Part shown: positions 8,771 through 18,176 of the stretch, in pieces
How the letters are laid out: each line of letters opens with the position of its first letter
Numbering within the stretch: position 1 is the first letter of the stretch
Assembly: GCA_943787535.1 (NCBI GenBank)
Contig: CALSMU010000010.1
Coordinates: 124,001-188,000 of the forward strand
Direction: 5' to 3'
Origin: an uncultured Flavobacteriales bacterium
GTDB lineage: Bacteria; Bacteroidota; Bacteroidia; Flavobacteriales_D; Parvicellaceae
DNA length: 64,000 bases
The notes under the pieces: model-generated
What the model was told of the DNA's origin: nothing
The model's database searches: none
What the model saw: only the letters and a program-made list of their open reading frames with translations
Translations under genes and position numbers: made by a program

Positions 8771-9226
8771 ATGAATTTCGCAGCATATTCTACAGGGTTT
8801 TTAATGGGAACAGTAAAGTTTATGTTTGCTGCAACATCCATGATGGCTTTTTCAGTTTCTTATTGGGAGGTTGTATTTGCTACCTTTCTTGGTGCTTTTG
8901 TAAGTTTTAATATATTCTTTTTCTTTTCTGGACTGCTAATGGAAAGAGCAAGGGACAAAAAATTGGAAAAAATTAAAAACGGATCTCTCAAGTCTAAGAA
9001 ACAGTTTTCACGAATGAATAAGTTTATTGTTAAAATGAAGCTTTCTTCTTTTGGTTATTTTGTTCTAGTGATTGTTGGTCCCATGGTATTATCTATTCCA
9101 ATTGGGAGCATAATTATTGCAAAGTTTTATAGGCGAATAAAATTTACCTATTGGTTAGAAATGGTTAGCCTTTTTCTTTGGGCAAATCTTTTTACGTTAG
9201 CCAATCTATATATCTTTGGTGAATGA
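8771..9226 (+). CDS. Integral membrane protein, unknown
   Basis: A 151-residue protein with about four hydrophobic segments (roughly residues 10-30, 34-56, 95-115, 125-148) and a basic loop (RARDKKLEKIKNGSLKSKKQ) after the second helix that is probably cytosolic. No family recognised. It starts immediately after the upp stop and overlaps the yjjG start by four bases, so translation is probably coupled. A transport or membrane-quality role cannot be inferred. Confidence 0.75.
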   Translation: MNFAAYSTGFLMGTVKFMFAATSMMAFSVSYWEVVFATFLGAFVSFNIFFFFSGLLMERARDKKLEKIKNGSLKSKKQFSRMNKFIVKMKLSSFGYFVLVIVGPMVLSIPIGSIIIAKFYRRIKFTYWLEMVSLFLWANLFTLANLYIFGE

Positions 9227-9912
9227 TAAAACATGTTTTTTTCGATTTGGATAGAACGCTTTGGGATTTTGAAAAGAACTCTTTCAATGAGTTGATGCAT
9301 TTATGGTCGAAACATCAATTACATCAAAAAGGTATATCCTTACCGGAAGAGTTTATTCGAATCTATAAAAGAATCAACGAAGATTGTTGGACTTTATATA
9401 GAGATAATGCTATTACAAAAGAAGATCTACGTACCAAAAGATTCGCAGATACATTAGAATATTTTGGCATATTAGACGCTAAATTGTCCGAAAGTATTGG
9501 TCACGACTACGTCACAAACTGTCCGTATCGAACGGAATTGTTTCCCAATGTATTTGAGATTATTGATTATTTAAAATCGAAATACGAGTTGCATATTATT
9601 ACAAATGGGTTTGAAGAAGTGCAGCATGTTAAGATGAAACAAAGTAATTTGACTGAACACTTTAGCGAAATTGTTACCTCTGAGAAAGCCGGCGCCAAAA
9701 AACCACACCCACAAATATTTGCATACGCAGTGGACAAAGTTGGAGTTTCTGCTAAGGACTGTGTGATGATAGGTGATGATTTGTTATGTGATATAGAAGG
9801 AGCAATAGATTTTGGGATGCAAGCAATTTATTTTAATCCGCATAAAGTTAAGCACAACTTAAATGTACTTGGCAATGTTCAGGATTTGATTGATATAAAA
9901 GCCTTTCTTTAA
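9223..9912 (+). CDS. yjjG: YjjG-family noncanonical pyrimidine nucleotidase (HAD)
   Basis: A 229-residue HAD-superfamily phosphatase. Motif I is FFDLDRTLWDF (catalytic aspartates), motif II ITNGFEE, motif III lysine in GAKKPHPQIF and motif IV GDDLLCDIEGA. The order and the LDRTLWDF start match the YjjG type, which hydrolyses noncanonical pyrimidine nucleotides to keep them out of DNA. It overlaps the preceding membrane-protein gene by four bases and ends a cluster headed by upp. It is convergent with, and overlaps by four bases, the next minus-strand gene. Confidence 0.88.
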   Translation: MIKHVFFDLDRTLWDFEKNSFNELMHLWSKHQLHQKGISLPEEFIRIYKRINEDCWTLYRDNAITKEDLRTKRFADTLEYFGILDAKLSESIGHDYVTNCPYRTELFPNVFEIIDYLKSKYELHIITNGFEEVQHVKMKQSNLTEHFSEIVTSEKAGAKKPHPQIFAYAVDKVGVSAKDCVMIGDDLLCDIEGAIDFGMQAIYFNPHKVKHNLNVLGNVQDLIDIKAFL

Positions 9913-10421
9913 TCATTAAAAAAGTCTTTGTCCTTTTTCTCTTCCAATATTCTGTATAAAACATTGTCCCATTTCTCCATAGAGAAAAGAGCTCTTTTCA
10001 CAGGGATACTAGCAACTCGATCTCCATCATTATTTTCAGATTGGGTAAAATAAAGTGTCATCTTTTCATTCGATTCTGATTCTATTATAATTGAAATAGA
10101 ACGGATGAATTTCTTTTGAGTCTTCCATTTACTAAAGTTCTCCATCCACTCTTCGTTAGCTCGGTCCTTAATGTTGGATGCGTAAGAAGTGACTTTATCA
10201 AAAGTAATCACCTGAGATAAAAATTCACCGTTTCGATAGGTGATTTTTAAAAACTTTCCAAGTTCCCGGTCTATAGCAAAAAGCTCTGTATGTGTAAAGT
10301 TTATAAATGCTTCATCAGCAATAAAATCAATTGTATTATTCAAGGCGTCAACAAGAACATCTTCGTCTTTCGTAAATTGACGATTGCCTTTTTTTGAAAA
10401 AATTTTGTCGATTAATGCCAT
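9909..10421 (-). CDS. Hypothetical cytosolic protein
   Basis: About 170 residues if translation starts at the ATG at 10421 (MALIDKIFSKKG); an in-frame ATG three codons upstream at 10430 is also possible. No signal peptide, membrane helix or named domain recognised. The sequence alternates helical and beta-like stretches, with many charged residues (KDRANEEWMENFSKWKTQKK). It ends within the convergent yjjG stop region. Function unknown. Confidence 0.65.
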   Translation of the reverse strand: MALIDKIFSKKGNRQFTKDEDVLVDALNNTIDFIADEAFINFTHTELFAIDRELGKFLKITYRNGEFLSQVITFDKVTSYASNIKDRANEEWMENFSKWKTQKKFIRSISIIIESESNEKMTLYFTQSENNDGDRVASIPVKRALFSMEKWDNVLYRILEEKKDKDFFND

Positions 10422-10533
10422 AAAAATCATGGCAAAGATAGGTGCAAATTAGTTAAATTTATAATTGTTTGTATACTATATAAGGTAATGTAAGTTACTA
10501 ACTGAATTTACTCCAAATCTAATTGCCTTTTAC

Positions 10534-10562
10534 TTGAATAATGATTAAATTCGCTACCCTTA
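10534..10562 (+). promoter_or_regulatory. Candidate promoter for aconitase
   Basis: TTG at 10534-10536 and TACCCTTA at 10555-10562 are separated by 18 bases. The -7 half keeps the TA but departs from TAnnTTTG at two places. It lies 38 bases before the start. Confidence 0.45.
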
Positions 10563-10600
10563 AGAAACTATAGTCTTACGTATTAAAAATTTAACAGTAC

Positions 10601-12877
10601 ATGGTATTTGATTTAGAAATGATAAAAGCGGTTTATTCTCGCTTTCCAGAAAGAGTAGCAGCAGCAAGGAAGTTGGTTAATAAGCCATTAACTTTATCTG
10701 AGAAGATATTATATACACACCTTTGGAATGGCAAAGCAACTGAAGCTTATGAAAGAGGTAAATCTTATGTAGATTTTGCTCCAGATAGGGTTGCGATGCA
10801 AGATGCAACTGCTCAAATGGCATTGTTGCAGTTTATGCAAGCAGGTAAAACTAAAGTTGCTGTTCCTTCAACTGCACATGCGGATCATTTGATTCAAGCT
10901 AGATTAGGAGCAGATAAGGATCTACAAGATGGTATTAATAAGAACAACGAAGTATTTAATTTCTTAAGTTCTGTTTGTGATAAATACGGAATTGGTTTTT
11001 GGAAGCCAGGTGCTGGGATTATCCATCAAGTAGTTTTAGAGAATTATGCATTTCCTGGAGGAATGATGATTGGAACGGATTCTCATACTGTAAATGCTGG
11101 TGGTTTAGGAATGGTTGCAATTGGAGTAGGTGGAGCTGATGCAGTTGATGTAATGGCAGGAATGGCTTGGGAATTAAAATTCCCTAAATTAATTGGGGTT
11201 AAATTGACGGGTAAATTAAACGGTTGGACATCTGCAAAAGATGTTATCTTAAAAGTTGCGGGAATTTTAACTGTAAAAGGAGGAACCGGGGCGATTGTTG
11301 AATATTTTGGTGAAGGTGCTAAGTCTTTATCTGGAACAGGAAAAGGAACTATTTGTAACATGGGAGCTGAAATAGGGGCTACAACCTCCACTTTTGGCTA
11401 TGATGATTCAATGAGAAGGTATTTAAGTGCTACCGGTAGAGCTGACGTTGTGGCTTTAGCTGATGAAGTTGCTGAACACTTAACTGGAGATGCTGAGGTT
11501 TACGATAATCCAGAAAAGTATTTTGATCAAGTTATTGAAATTAATTTATCGGAATTAACGCCTCATTTAAACGGTCCTTACACACCAGATTTAGCTACAC
11601 CTGTTTCAGAAATGAAAGCTGCAGCATCTGCTAATGATTGGCCTACAGATATTGAATGGGCTTTAATTGGTTCTTGCACTAATTCTTCGTATGAAGATTT
11701 ATCTCGTGCAGCTTCTATTGTTGATGATGCGGTAAGTAAAGGATTAAATGCAAAAGCAATTTTAGGAATTAACCCAGGTTCGGAACAAGTACGATTTACT
11801 GCTGAACGTGATGGTTTTATTGATACATTTAATCAGCTAAACAATACTAAAATATTCACAAATGCTTGTGGTCCTTGTATCGGTCAATGGGATAGGCCTG
11901 GGGCTTCGGAAGAAAAGAAAAACTCCATTGTACATTCTTTTAATAGAAACTTTAAGAAAAGGGCAGATGGAAATCCAAATACTATGGCTTTTGTAACCTC
12001 ACCAGAAATGGTTGCTGCAATTGCAATATCAGGAAAATTAGATTTTAATCCAATTACAGATACATTAATTAACGCAAATGGGGAAGAGGTGAGTCTGGCT
12101 GAGCCGACGGGAATGGAATTACCTCCTAATGGTTTTGCTGTTGATGATAACGGCTATCAAGCTCCTGCAAAAGATGGATCTGGAGTTCAAGTTGTTGTAA
12201 AAGAGAATTCTAAAAGGTTGCAATTATTAACGCCATTTGCTCCTTGGGATGGAGAGAACATTACTGGAGCTAAATTGTTAATTAAGGCAGAGGGTAAATG
12301 TACAACGGATCATATTTCTATGGCTGGGCCTTGGTTGCAGTATAGAGGTCATTTAGATAATATTTCTGAAAATTGCTTAATCGGTGCTGTAAATTCATTT
12401 GGAGGAGCTACAAACGAAGTCGTTAACCAATTGACCGGAGATAAAGGAGCAGTTCCGGCTACAGCAAGAGCTTACAAAGCTGCTGGAGTTCCAAGTATAG
12501 TTGTTGGAGATCATAATTATGGAGAAGGTTCTTCCAGAGAACATGCAGCAATGGAACCACGTCATTTAGGGGTTTACGCGGTGATTGTAAAGTCTTTTGC
12601 TAGAATACATGAAACAAACCTAAAGAAGCAGGGAATGTTAGGGTTGACCTTTAATACTGAAAGTGATTATGATTTAATCAAGGAAGATGATACATTTAAC
12701 TTCACTGATTTGAATCAATTTGCACCAGGAAAGCAATTAACAGTAGAGATTGTTCATGCTGATGGATCTATAGATAATATCGTTTGCAATCATACATATA
12801 ATGCAGGTCAAATAGAATGGTATAAATATGGTTCTGCGTTAAACTTGATTAAAGCTGAAGCCGCTGCTCAAGCATAA
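10601..12877 (+). CDS. acn: Aconitate hydratase
   Basis: TCA-cycle enzyme that isomerises citrate to isocitrate using a [4Fe-4S] cluster; cytosolic. The 758-residue length and motifs fit the mitochondrial-type aconitase found in Bacteroidota. The cluster ligands are visible: Cys359 in [11 protein letters not shown] and Cys423 and Cys426 in [10 protein letters not shown]. Substrate-binding segments include [14 protein letters not shown] and, in the C-terminal swivelling domain, [16 protein letters not shown]. It is a single-gene unit with its own terminator. There is no adjacent citrate synthase or isocitrate dehydrogenase gene. Confidence 0.96.
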   Translation: MVFDLEMIKAVYSRFPERVAAARKLVNKPLTLSEKILYTHLWNGKATEAYERGKSYVDFAPDRVAMQDATAQMALLQFMQAGKTKVAVPSTAHADHLIQARLGADKDLQDGINKNNEVFNFLSSVCDKYGIGFWKPGAGIIHQVVLENYAFPGGMMIGTDSHTVNAGGLGMVAIGVGGADAVDVMAGMAWELKFPKLIGVKLTGKLNGWTSAKDVILKVAGILTVKGGTGAIVEYFGEGAKSLSGTGKGTICNMGAEIGATTSTFGYDDSMRRYLSATGRADVVALADEVAEHLTGDAEVYDNPEKYFDQVIEINLSELTPHLNGPYTPDLATPVSEMKAAASANDWPTDIEWALIGSCTNSSYEDLSRAASIVDDAVSKGLNAKAILGINPGSEQVRFTAERDGFIDTFNQLNNTKIFTNACGPCIGQWDRPGASEEKKNSIVHSFNRNFKKRADGNPNTMAFVTSPEMVAAIAISGKLDFNPITDTLINANGEEVSLAEPTGMELPPNGFAVDDNGYQAPAKDGSGVQVVVKENSKRLQLLTPFAPWDGENITGAKLLIKAEGKCTTDHISMAGPWLQYRGHLDNISENCLIGAVNSFGGATNEVVNQLTGDKGAVPATARAYKAAGVPSIVVGDHNYGEGSSREHAAMEPRHLGVYAVIVKSFARIHETNLKKQGMLGLTFNTESDYDLIKEDDTFNFTDLNQFAPGKQLTVEIVHADGSIDNIVCNHTYNAGQIEWYKYGSALNLIKAEAAAQA

Positions 12878-12901
12878 GTAAATTGTTTTTAGATATCAAA
12901 A

Positions 12902-12936
12902 AATCCTATATCATTCATTTGATATAGGGTTTTTTC
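12902..12936 (+). terminator. Intrinsic terminator after aconitase
   Basis: Stem ATCCTATATCA/TGATATAGGGT, with one G-T wobble, a six-base loop TTCATT and a trailing T run. Confidence 0.85.
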
Positions 12937-13009
12937 TATAAGTGACTAGGGATTATTTAATCCATAGACTGTAAAACTTACCGAAAGCATTCAATATACT
13001 TAGTATTCT

Positions 13010-13387
13010 TTATGTTCCTTCAGGTACTTCAATGAAATCAAATTCTATTCCCAGCAAATGGGAAAAATCTTCACCTATTTTGCGGATATCATCATCATCT
13101 TTCTCATACCTCCATTTTATTGATATGTTTGAGTTTCCGAATAGTCTTTCTGCGTATTTTAATGTTTTAAGTAACGCTATTATAGAGGAAGAAGCCAAGT
13201 AATAAAACTTACAATCAATATTCATAGTGGGCTTATGCTTTACTATTGAATCAAGCCAATCATTTATAGGATCATAAAATTTTCGAACATTTTCAGGAAA
13301 AGAACTCCCTTCCATCACTAGAATGCTACTATTGCTGTCTCCAGATATTCTGGGAGTGTTTTTTCCCTGTTCGATTAAAAGGTTCAT
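13010..13387 (-). CDS. SiaC-family regulatory phosphoprotein (DUF1987)
   Basis: A 125-residue protein whose pattern (ILVMEGSSFPENVRKFYDPINDWLD, then FYYLASSSIIALLKTLKY, then WRYEKDDDDIRKIGEDFSHLL) matches the SiaC/DUF1987 family, STAS-like phosphoproteins. In Pseudomonas SiaC the phosphorylated threonine lies in the segment equivalent to YLASSS here, so Ser66 (or Ser67/Ser68) would be the acceptor; that assignment is inferred by alignment by eye. It begins three bases after the stop of a SiaB-type kinase gene, its expected partner. The known output, a diguanylate cyclase SiaD, is not encoded nearby. Confidence 0.85.
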   Translation of the reverse strand: MNLLIEQGKNTPRISGDSNSSILVMEGSSFPENVRKFYDPINDWLDSIVKHKPTMNIDCKFYYLASSSIIALLKTLKYAERLFGNSNISIKWRYEKDDDDIRKIGEDFSHLLGIEFDFIEVPEGT

Positions 13388-13390
13388 TAA

Positions 13391-13978
13391 TTAAGCTTTT
13401 TTCTTCCTATCTAGTGTGATGATAAGAGTGAAACAGGACAACTCATTATTTATTTCGTCAAAAAAGCAATCTAAATTGTTACTTGATTTCATAGCCATAG
13501 TTATAAAGCCCAAGCCTGCTCCACCTTTATTGGAAATAATACCATTCGTAAGTACTTCCATATAAAGGGTTTTAACTTCTTCGCGAGTCATTTTGTTAAT
13601 TTCTGTGATTCGCGACTCAATGTCTTTATTGTGTCTAGTATAGATGAGGTTTCCCAATGCAATTTTGTAAAAGTCAGCTCCTTGGTCAATCGCAAAAAAA
13701 GAAGTCTGATGTCCCTCTTTTCCCTTTTCACCATGAAGTCTAATATTTTGAAGTCCTTCAACTAAAATACTGAACATTCTTTTTACGGTTCCTTTTTTGT
13801 CACCAGAATCAAGCATGAACATTTCAACGTCATTGGAAATGGTATTAACTAAATCCTGACTAAACTCACCAAAATGACTATTGATAATTTTGTCAGTATT
13901 CGGGTTATTATACTCCTTACATATCTTTTGATATCTAGAGCTACAGACCTCAATAATATTATTTGTTGATGCTTTCAT
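13391..13978 (-). CDS. SiaB-family protein kinase (DUF6272, GHKL-like)
   Basis: About 195 residues from the ATG at 13978 (MKASTNNIIE); the frame is open to an ATG at 13999 but the shorter start is more typical. The protein has a GHKL-type ATPase/kinase core: an N-box-like helix LVEGLQNIRLHGEKGKEG and a glycine-rich lid NKGGAGLGFITMAMKSS near residues 150-167. SiaB phosphorylates SiaC and blocks its effect on cyclic-di-GMP synthesis in Pseudomonas. Here siaC follows by three bases, so kinase and substrate are coupled. No SiaA phosphatase is seen. Confidence 0.85.
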   Translation of the reverse strand: MKASTNNIIEVCSSRYQKICKEYNNPNTDKIINSHFGEFSQDLVNTISNDVEMFMLDSGDKKGTVKRMFSILVEGLQNIRLHGEKGKEGHQTSFFAIDQGADFYKIALGNLIYTRHNKDIESRITEINKMTREEVKTLYMEVLTNGIISNKGGAGLGFITMAMKSSNNLDCFFDEINNELSCFTLIITLDRKKKA

Positions 13979-14144
13979 ATTAACTTTTACACATAACACT
14001 ACAAGATAATTGTCAAAATTAACTCAGTAGTTCATGTTTTAAATGCAACAAGTACCCGACGAATATACTGTTTTTTTCAATAAAATGCATTTGCGTTGGT
14101 TTAAATTTATGGTAGATAGAAAAAAGTTCAAAAAGGGAAATATT

Positions 14145-15014
14145 TTATTTGAATATGGATAATAATAAATCCAGCTCTTTAATTTTTTCTTTGGCCGCTA
14201 GTTTTTCATGACTATACTTCAAGTTTGTGATTAGGCGCTTAACAATGTCATGATTGGTGCATTGAGTAAAGTATTCCAGTTTATGTTCGGATTCTATTTT
14301 ATTGAGAAATTCATGAATATCCATTTTACTCAAGATATGGCCAGAACTAAAAGCATTAACATAGAATAACATTGAATGTGTTTTTTGGTTGGTTGTTTCA
14401 AATTTATTTCCATCCGGGTAGCCTAATATAAAATGGTTAGGAAGGTTGATGCCTTTTAAGGGAATATTGAGTCTGTTTGCTATTTCAAGATATATAATTG
14501 CTAAAATAAGTGCATTGCCTTTTTTTTGATCTAATGCGCTGGTTAAAAATGAATTAGAAGGGGAGTAATAGTCGTCTTTGTTTCCCGAAAAACCGTGAAC
14601 TTTATATATAATATGGTTAAGGATAGTAATTTTTTCTAGTCCTGTCATGTGGTCAGTCATTTCAATTTTAGCATCTTGCACAATGATGTTTAATTGCTTT
14701 TCAACCTTTTTTCGGTTTAGTTCCGGGTACTGGAATTTATTTACCAATAATACTCCATCTAAGAGGTTTGGAGATCCTGATTCTCTCCAATTAATTAAGC
14801 TATTATAATTGTCTTTAAATTGTATTTCATGGATAATATTTTCAAGTTTGATCAAATAGTTTTTTCCAAATGGATTTTTCTCCCAAGCTTTTTCAATGGT
14901 TGGAATAACATCAATACCCAAGAAAACTAGTTCATTTTTTACCTGCATAAAAATATCCTCATCAGGGTCGTCGATAAGGTTTAACAATGCTTTTATTTGA
15001 TTATTAGGAGTCAT
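14145..15014 (-). CDS. SirB1-type transglutaminase-like domain protein
   Basis: A 289-residue cytosolic protein of the SirB1 (Transglut_core2) family. The family core is visible as YYSPSNSFLTSALDQKKGNALILAIIYLEIANRLNIPLKGINLPNHFILG; the catalytic cysteine usual in true transglutaminases is not at the expected place (KKGNAL), as is common in this family. Function is unknown; some members lie near prmC/prfA or ychA genes. It is a stand-alone gene here, with 145 bases upstream of the SiaB gene's start side that hold no visible gene. Confidence 0.8.
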   Translation of the reverse strand: MTPNNQIKALLNLIDDPDEDIFMQVKNELVFLGIDVIPTIEKAWEKNPFGKNYLIKLENIIHEIQFKDNYNSLINWRESGSPNLLDGVLLVNKFQYPELNRKKVEKQLNIIVQDAKIEMTDHMTGLEKITILNHIIYKVHGFSGNKDDYYSPSNSFLTSALDQKKGNALILAIIYLEIANRLNIPLKGINLPNHFILGYPDGNKFETTNQKTHSMLFYVNAFSSGHILSKMDIHEFLNKIESEHKLEYFTQCTNHDIVKRLITNLKYSHEKLAAKEKIKELDLLLSIFK

Positions 15015-15110
15015 TTCATTAGAGAAACGTAATTTTTCCTTGTTGGGTTACTCCAAGTTAAGGTTTAATTGAGGAGAAACTGAATATTTTGGTAAATACA
15101 ATACTGAAGT

Positions 15111-16007
15111 TTACGCTGTTAACCTTGTTAGTACAATTTGTATTAGTTTATCGACAGTTAATTTATAGTCTTTACTGTATTCTCCTTTAAATCTATTCGC
15201 AATAATGGCACAAACAGTACATGCGTTATGTCCTAACATTCCTGATAAGGCGTAAAGCGCAGATGTTTCCATTTCGAAATTAGTTATTTTCAGGCCATGG
15301 TGATTGAATTCATTTAATTGTTCATTTAGGTTTGGGATTTTTGCGGCTAACCTCAGCGATCTTCCTTGTGGTCCATAAAACCCATTTGCAGTTGCCGTAA
15401 TTCCCTTATGCATACCTTCTTTAAATTTTTGAATTAATTCATTACTTCCTTTCGCAAAATAAGGCGGGTTAATTTCAGGTCCCCAATTAATTTGCTTGTC
15501 AAACGATTCTTTAAGAAGTAATTCATCTTTTTCAAAAACTCCATCATAAAAACCTGCTAGACCATCAAATCCTAATCCGTATTCCGAAACTACAAAAGAG
15601 TCGACTGGTATGCTAGCTTGCAGAGAACCGCTTGTCCCAAGACGTATAATATTCAATTGTCTATGTTCTTTTTTAGTTATTTTTAGATTAAAATCGATAT
15701 TAACTAGTGCATCTAATTCATTAATTACGATATCAATATTGTCACATCCAATGCCAGTAGAAAGTACAGTTAGGCGCTTTCCATTGTAGATTCCCGTATG
15801 GGTAATAAATTCTCTGTTTTCTACTCTTAATTCAATGGAATCAAAGTGTTGCGAAATTTGTTTGACTCTGTTTTGGTCTCCAACTACAATTATATCATCC
15901 GCAATATCATTAGGGTGTAGGTTTAAATGATATATTTTTCCTTCTGCAGTAATTATTAATTCTGAAGGTGCAATTGGTGTATTGTGTTCGATGGTTCTAT
16001 ACAGCAT
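15111..16007 (-). CDS. Nucleoside phosphorylase (uridine phosphorylase-like)
   Basis: A 298-residue member of the PNP/UDP phosphorylase family, which cleaves nucleosides with phosphate to base and ribose-1-phosphate. The N-terminus IIVVGDQNRVKQISQHFDS corresponds to the phosphate-binding GDPxRV region (with DQ instead of the usual DP). ITHTGIYNGKRLTVLSTGIG and NFEMETSALYALSGMLGH are family signatures; the latter carries the ribose-binding Glu-Met-Glu. Substrate (uridine or another nucleoside) is uncertain. It is downstream of the DUF4197 gene on the same strand but separated by a terminator. Confidence 0.85.
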   Translation of the reverse strand: MLYRTIEHNTPIAPSELIITAEGKIYHLNLHPNDIADDIIVVGDQNRVKQISQHFDSIELRVENREFITHTGIYNGKRLTVLSTGIGCDNIDIVINELDALVNIDFNLKITKKEHRQLNIIRLGTSGSLQASIPVDSFVVSEYGLGFDGLAGFYDGVFEKDELLLKESFDKQINWGPEINPPYFAKGSNELIQKFKEGMHKGITATANGFYGPQGRSLRLAAKIPNLNEQLNEFNHHGLKITNFEMETSALYALSGMLGHNACTVCAIIANRFKGEYSKDYKLTVDKLIQIVLTRLTA

Positions 16008-16021
16008 TTTATAAAAATAAA

Positions 16022-16047
16022 AAAAAGCTTAGATAAATGAGCTTTTT
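16022..16047 (-). terminator. Intrinsic terminator after the DUF4197 gene
   Basis: Read on the minus strand: AAAAAGCTCA, a short loop, TAAGCTTTTTT with a T run. It separates the DUF4197 gene from the phosphorylase gene. Confidence 0.7.
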
Positions 16048-16060
16048 ATTGATTAGGTTC

Positions 16061-16810
16061 TTAATCAATAAAGCTAAATACTTTTTTCAAAATATCAGTA
16101 GCCCTCGCAAGCGGGTCTTTACGAATGTTTTTTTCTTCTTTTTCAACTAATAGAAAAAGACCTTCAATTGCTCGTTCTGTAATAAATGCATTCAAGTCTG
16201 TGTTTACATCACTTCCTCCGGTTAAAATGTTTGCGCTGTTGTAAGCTTTAGTCAAAGGGGTCCAATATTTAGTCAATTGCACTTTATCAATCGCTGCTTT
16301 TACTTTGGGTGAAAATGCAGAAACCAATTTACTGGTAGTTTTATCTCTTAAATAATTTGTAGCAGCATTATCCTCTCCTTTTAAAATAGTAAAACCATCA
16401 CCAATACTCATATCTTTAATAGCTTGGATAAAAATTGGTCCAGCTTCTTTGGTAGCTTCTTCAGCGGCTCTATTTAAAGTTAATTCAAATTGATCTACTT
16501 TATTCTGCAGACCTAAATCAATTGCTTTATCTTTTACCTTTTGCGCATCAGGAGGAAAAGGAAGTTTAATTGCAGGGTTTTTAAAGAATCCATCAGTCGC
16601 AGAAGCAAGGCCAGAACCTTTATTGATTCCTACCGTTAGTGCTTCTTTTAGACCAGCAATTACTTCGTCATTTGTTAAAGCAGGAGCAGCAGTTTCTCCT
16701 CCTCCTTCTCCAACGACTGAGGTAGCCGTTTCAGCAATGTTTGTTAATTCATCACAACTTGCAAAGATCATTGTCATTGCCACTGTAAAAGTCATTAATT
16801 TATTTTTCAT
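16061..16810 (-). CDS. DUF4197 domain lipoprotein
   Basis: A 249-residue envelope protein. Starting at the ATG at 16810 gives MKNKLMTFTVAMTMIFASCD, a lipoprotein signal with the lipobox cysteine at residue 19; an in-frame extension to 16867 would spoil the signal and is rejected. The DUF4197 domain covers most of the rest (LTNDEVIAGLKEALTVGINKG near residues 45-65, then NPAIKLPFPPDAQKV and the AIDKVQLTKYWTPLTKAYN region). Function of DUF4197 is unknown. It is divergent from cinA; about 100 bases separate the two starts. Confidence 0.88.
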   Translation of the reverse strand: MKNKLMTFTVAMTMIFASCDELTNIAETATSVVGEGGGETAAPALTNDEVIAGLKEALTVGINKGSGLASATDGFFKNPAIKLPFPPDAQKVKDKAIDLGLQNKVDQFELTLNRAAEEATKEAGPIFIQAIKDMSIGDGFTILKGEDNAATNYLRDKTTSKLVSAFSPKVKAAIDKVQLTKYWTPLTKAYNSANILTGGSDVNTDLNAFITERAIEGLFLLVEKEEKNIRKDPLARATDILKKVFSFID

Positions 16811-16853
16811 AGTATCGTTTGTCTTATTTTGAAGAGTAAACATACCAATTATT

Positions 16854-16885
16854 TTGCCATCTTTCAATGTGAATGCGTAAGTTTG
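16854..16885 (+). promoter_or_regulatory. Candidate promoter for cinA
   Basis: TTG at 16854-16856 and TAAGTTTG at 16878-16885 are separated by 21 bases; the -7 half fits TAnnTTTG exactly. It lies 25 bases before the ATG at 16911 and overlaps the region upstream of the divergent DUF4197 gene. Confidence 0.6.
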
Positions 16886-16910
16886 ATTTGTGAAAGTTAT
16901 ATAATTGATT

Positions 16911-18176
16911 ATGAATGTAGAAATAATTTCAATTGGAGATGAGTTGTTAATAGGTCAAACCATTAATACGAATAGTTCTTGGATGGGAGAGCAATTAGGT
17001 TTAATTGGTGCATCAGTATATCAAATAACTACAATAACTGATAACGAAAATCATATATTGGAAACATTAGAAAGAGCCTCAAAAAAAGTAGACGTTGTTC
17101 TTATTACCGGTGGATTGGGGCCAACTAAAGATGATATAACCAAGCACACATTATGTAAGTTTTTTGGGACGGAATTACTTTTTAATAACGAGGTTTTTTC
17201 CAAATTAGAAACATTTTTCAGTTCTAGGGGTCTTGAAATGTTGGGTGTAAACAAAGATCAAGCAATGTTGCCAACCAATGCTTTAATTCTTGAGAATACG
17301 AGAGGAACAGCGAGCGGTATGTGGTTTGAAAAAAATGATGTGATTTATGTTTCAATGCCTGGAGTTCCATATGAAATGAAAGGAATTATGAAGGACCATG
17401 TGCTTCCTCGACTGAGAAAAGACTGCATTGAAAATAAGGTTATTCACAGAACAGTAAAAACGATTGGTATTGGAGAGTCCTTTTTAGCAGAGAAAATTGA
17501 ACTTTGGGAAAATTCGTTAAAAAAAGTAAATATCAAATTAGCTTATTTACCCTCCCCTGGTATTGTTAAACTAAGGTTGTCGGGTTACGGAGAAGATGAA
17601 AGGAAGATCTTGTCCTCTATATCAAATAAAATCAATGAACTAAATACTATAGTTGGTGATTATATCTTTGGTTATGACAAAGAAGAGCTTAATCAACTTG
17701 TTGGAAATATTCTTTTTGAAAGTTCCAATACTTTGAGCACAGCGGAAAGTTGCACAGGAGGATATATAGCGCATTTGATTACATCTGTCCCCGGAAGTTC
17801 TGCCTATTTTAAAGGTAGTGTAATAGCTTATGATAATGAGGTTAAAATTACCAAGTTGGGGGTGGATCGTTCTTGCATTGATCAAAAAGGAGCCGTAAGT
17901 CAGGAAGTTGTAGAGCAAATGGCAGTTGGTGCAATCGCAGCGTTTGAAACGGATTATTCAATTGCTACTTCTGGTATATTGGGACCAGATGGAGGTTCTG
18001 ATGAAAAACCAATTGGTACAATTTGGATTGCTGTGGCTTCTGATTCTGAAGTGATAAGTCATAAACTTCGCTTGGGTAATAGTCGTCTTAGAAATGCTCA
18101 AATTACGGCCTTGACAAGTCTCAATATGCTACGTAAACATATTTTAAGTCAAAAGAGAGGCGCACCGCAAGGTTAA
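16911..18176 (+). CDS. cinA: CinA-family protein (nicotinamide-nucleotide amidase/pyrophosphatase)
   Basis: A 421-residue two-domain cytosolic protein. The N-terminal MoCF/COG1058 domain shows IISIGDELLIGQTINTNSSW and ITGGLGPTKDDITK (about residues 4-80). The C-terminal PncC-like domain begins near residue 275 with TAESCTGGYIAHLITSVPGSS and continues to ATSGILGPDGG. The family processes ADP-ribose and NMN in NAD recycling. I chose the ATG at 16911 because it gives the standard MNVEIISIGDELL start; a TTG two codons upstream is less likely. Its stop overlaps the convergent porG stop by four bases. Confidence 0.93.
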   Translation: MNVEIISIGDELLIGQTINTNSSWMGEQLGLIGASVYQITTITDNENHILETLERASKKVDVVLITGGLGPTKDDITKHTLCKFFGTELLFNNEVFSKLETFFSSRGLEMLGVNKDQAMLPTNALILENTRGTASGMWFEKNDVIYVSMPGVPYEMKGIMKDHVLPRLRKDCIENKVIHRTVKTIGIGESFLAEKIELWENSLKKVNIKLAYLPSPGIVKLRLSGYGEDERKILSSISNKINELNTIVGDYIFGYDKEELNQLVGNILFESSNTLSTAESCTGGYIAHLITSVPGSSAYFKGSVIAYDNEVKITKLGVDRSCIDQKGAVSQEVVEQMAVGAIAAFETDYSIATSGILGPDGGSDEKPIGTIWIAVASDSEVISHKLRLGNSRLRNAQITALTSLNMLRKHILSQKRGAPQG

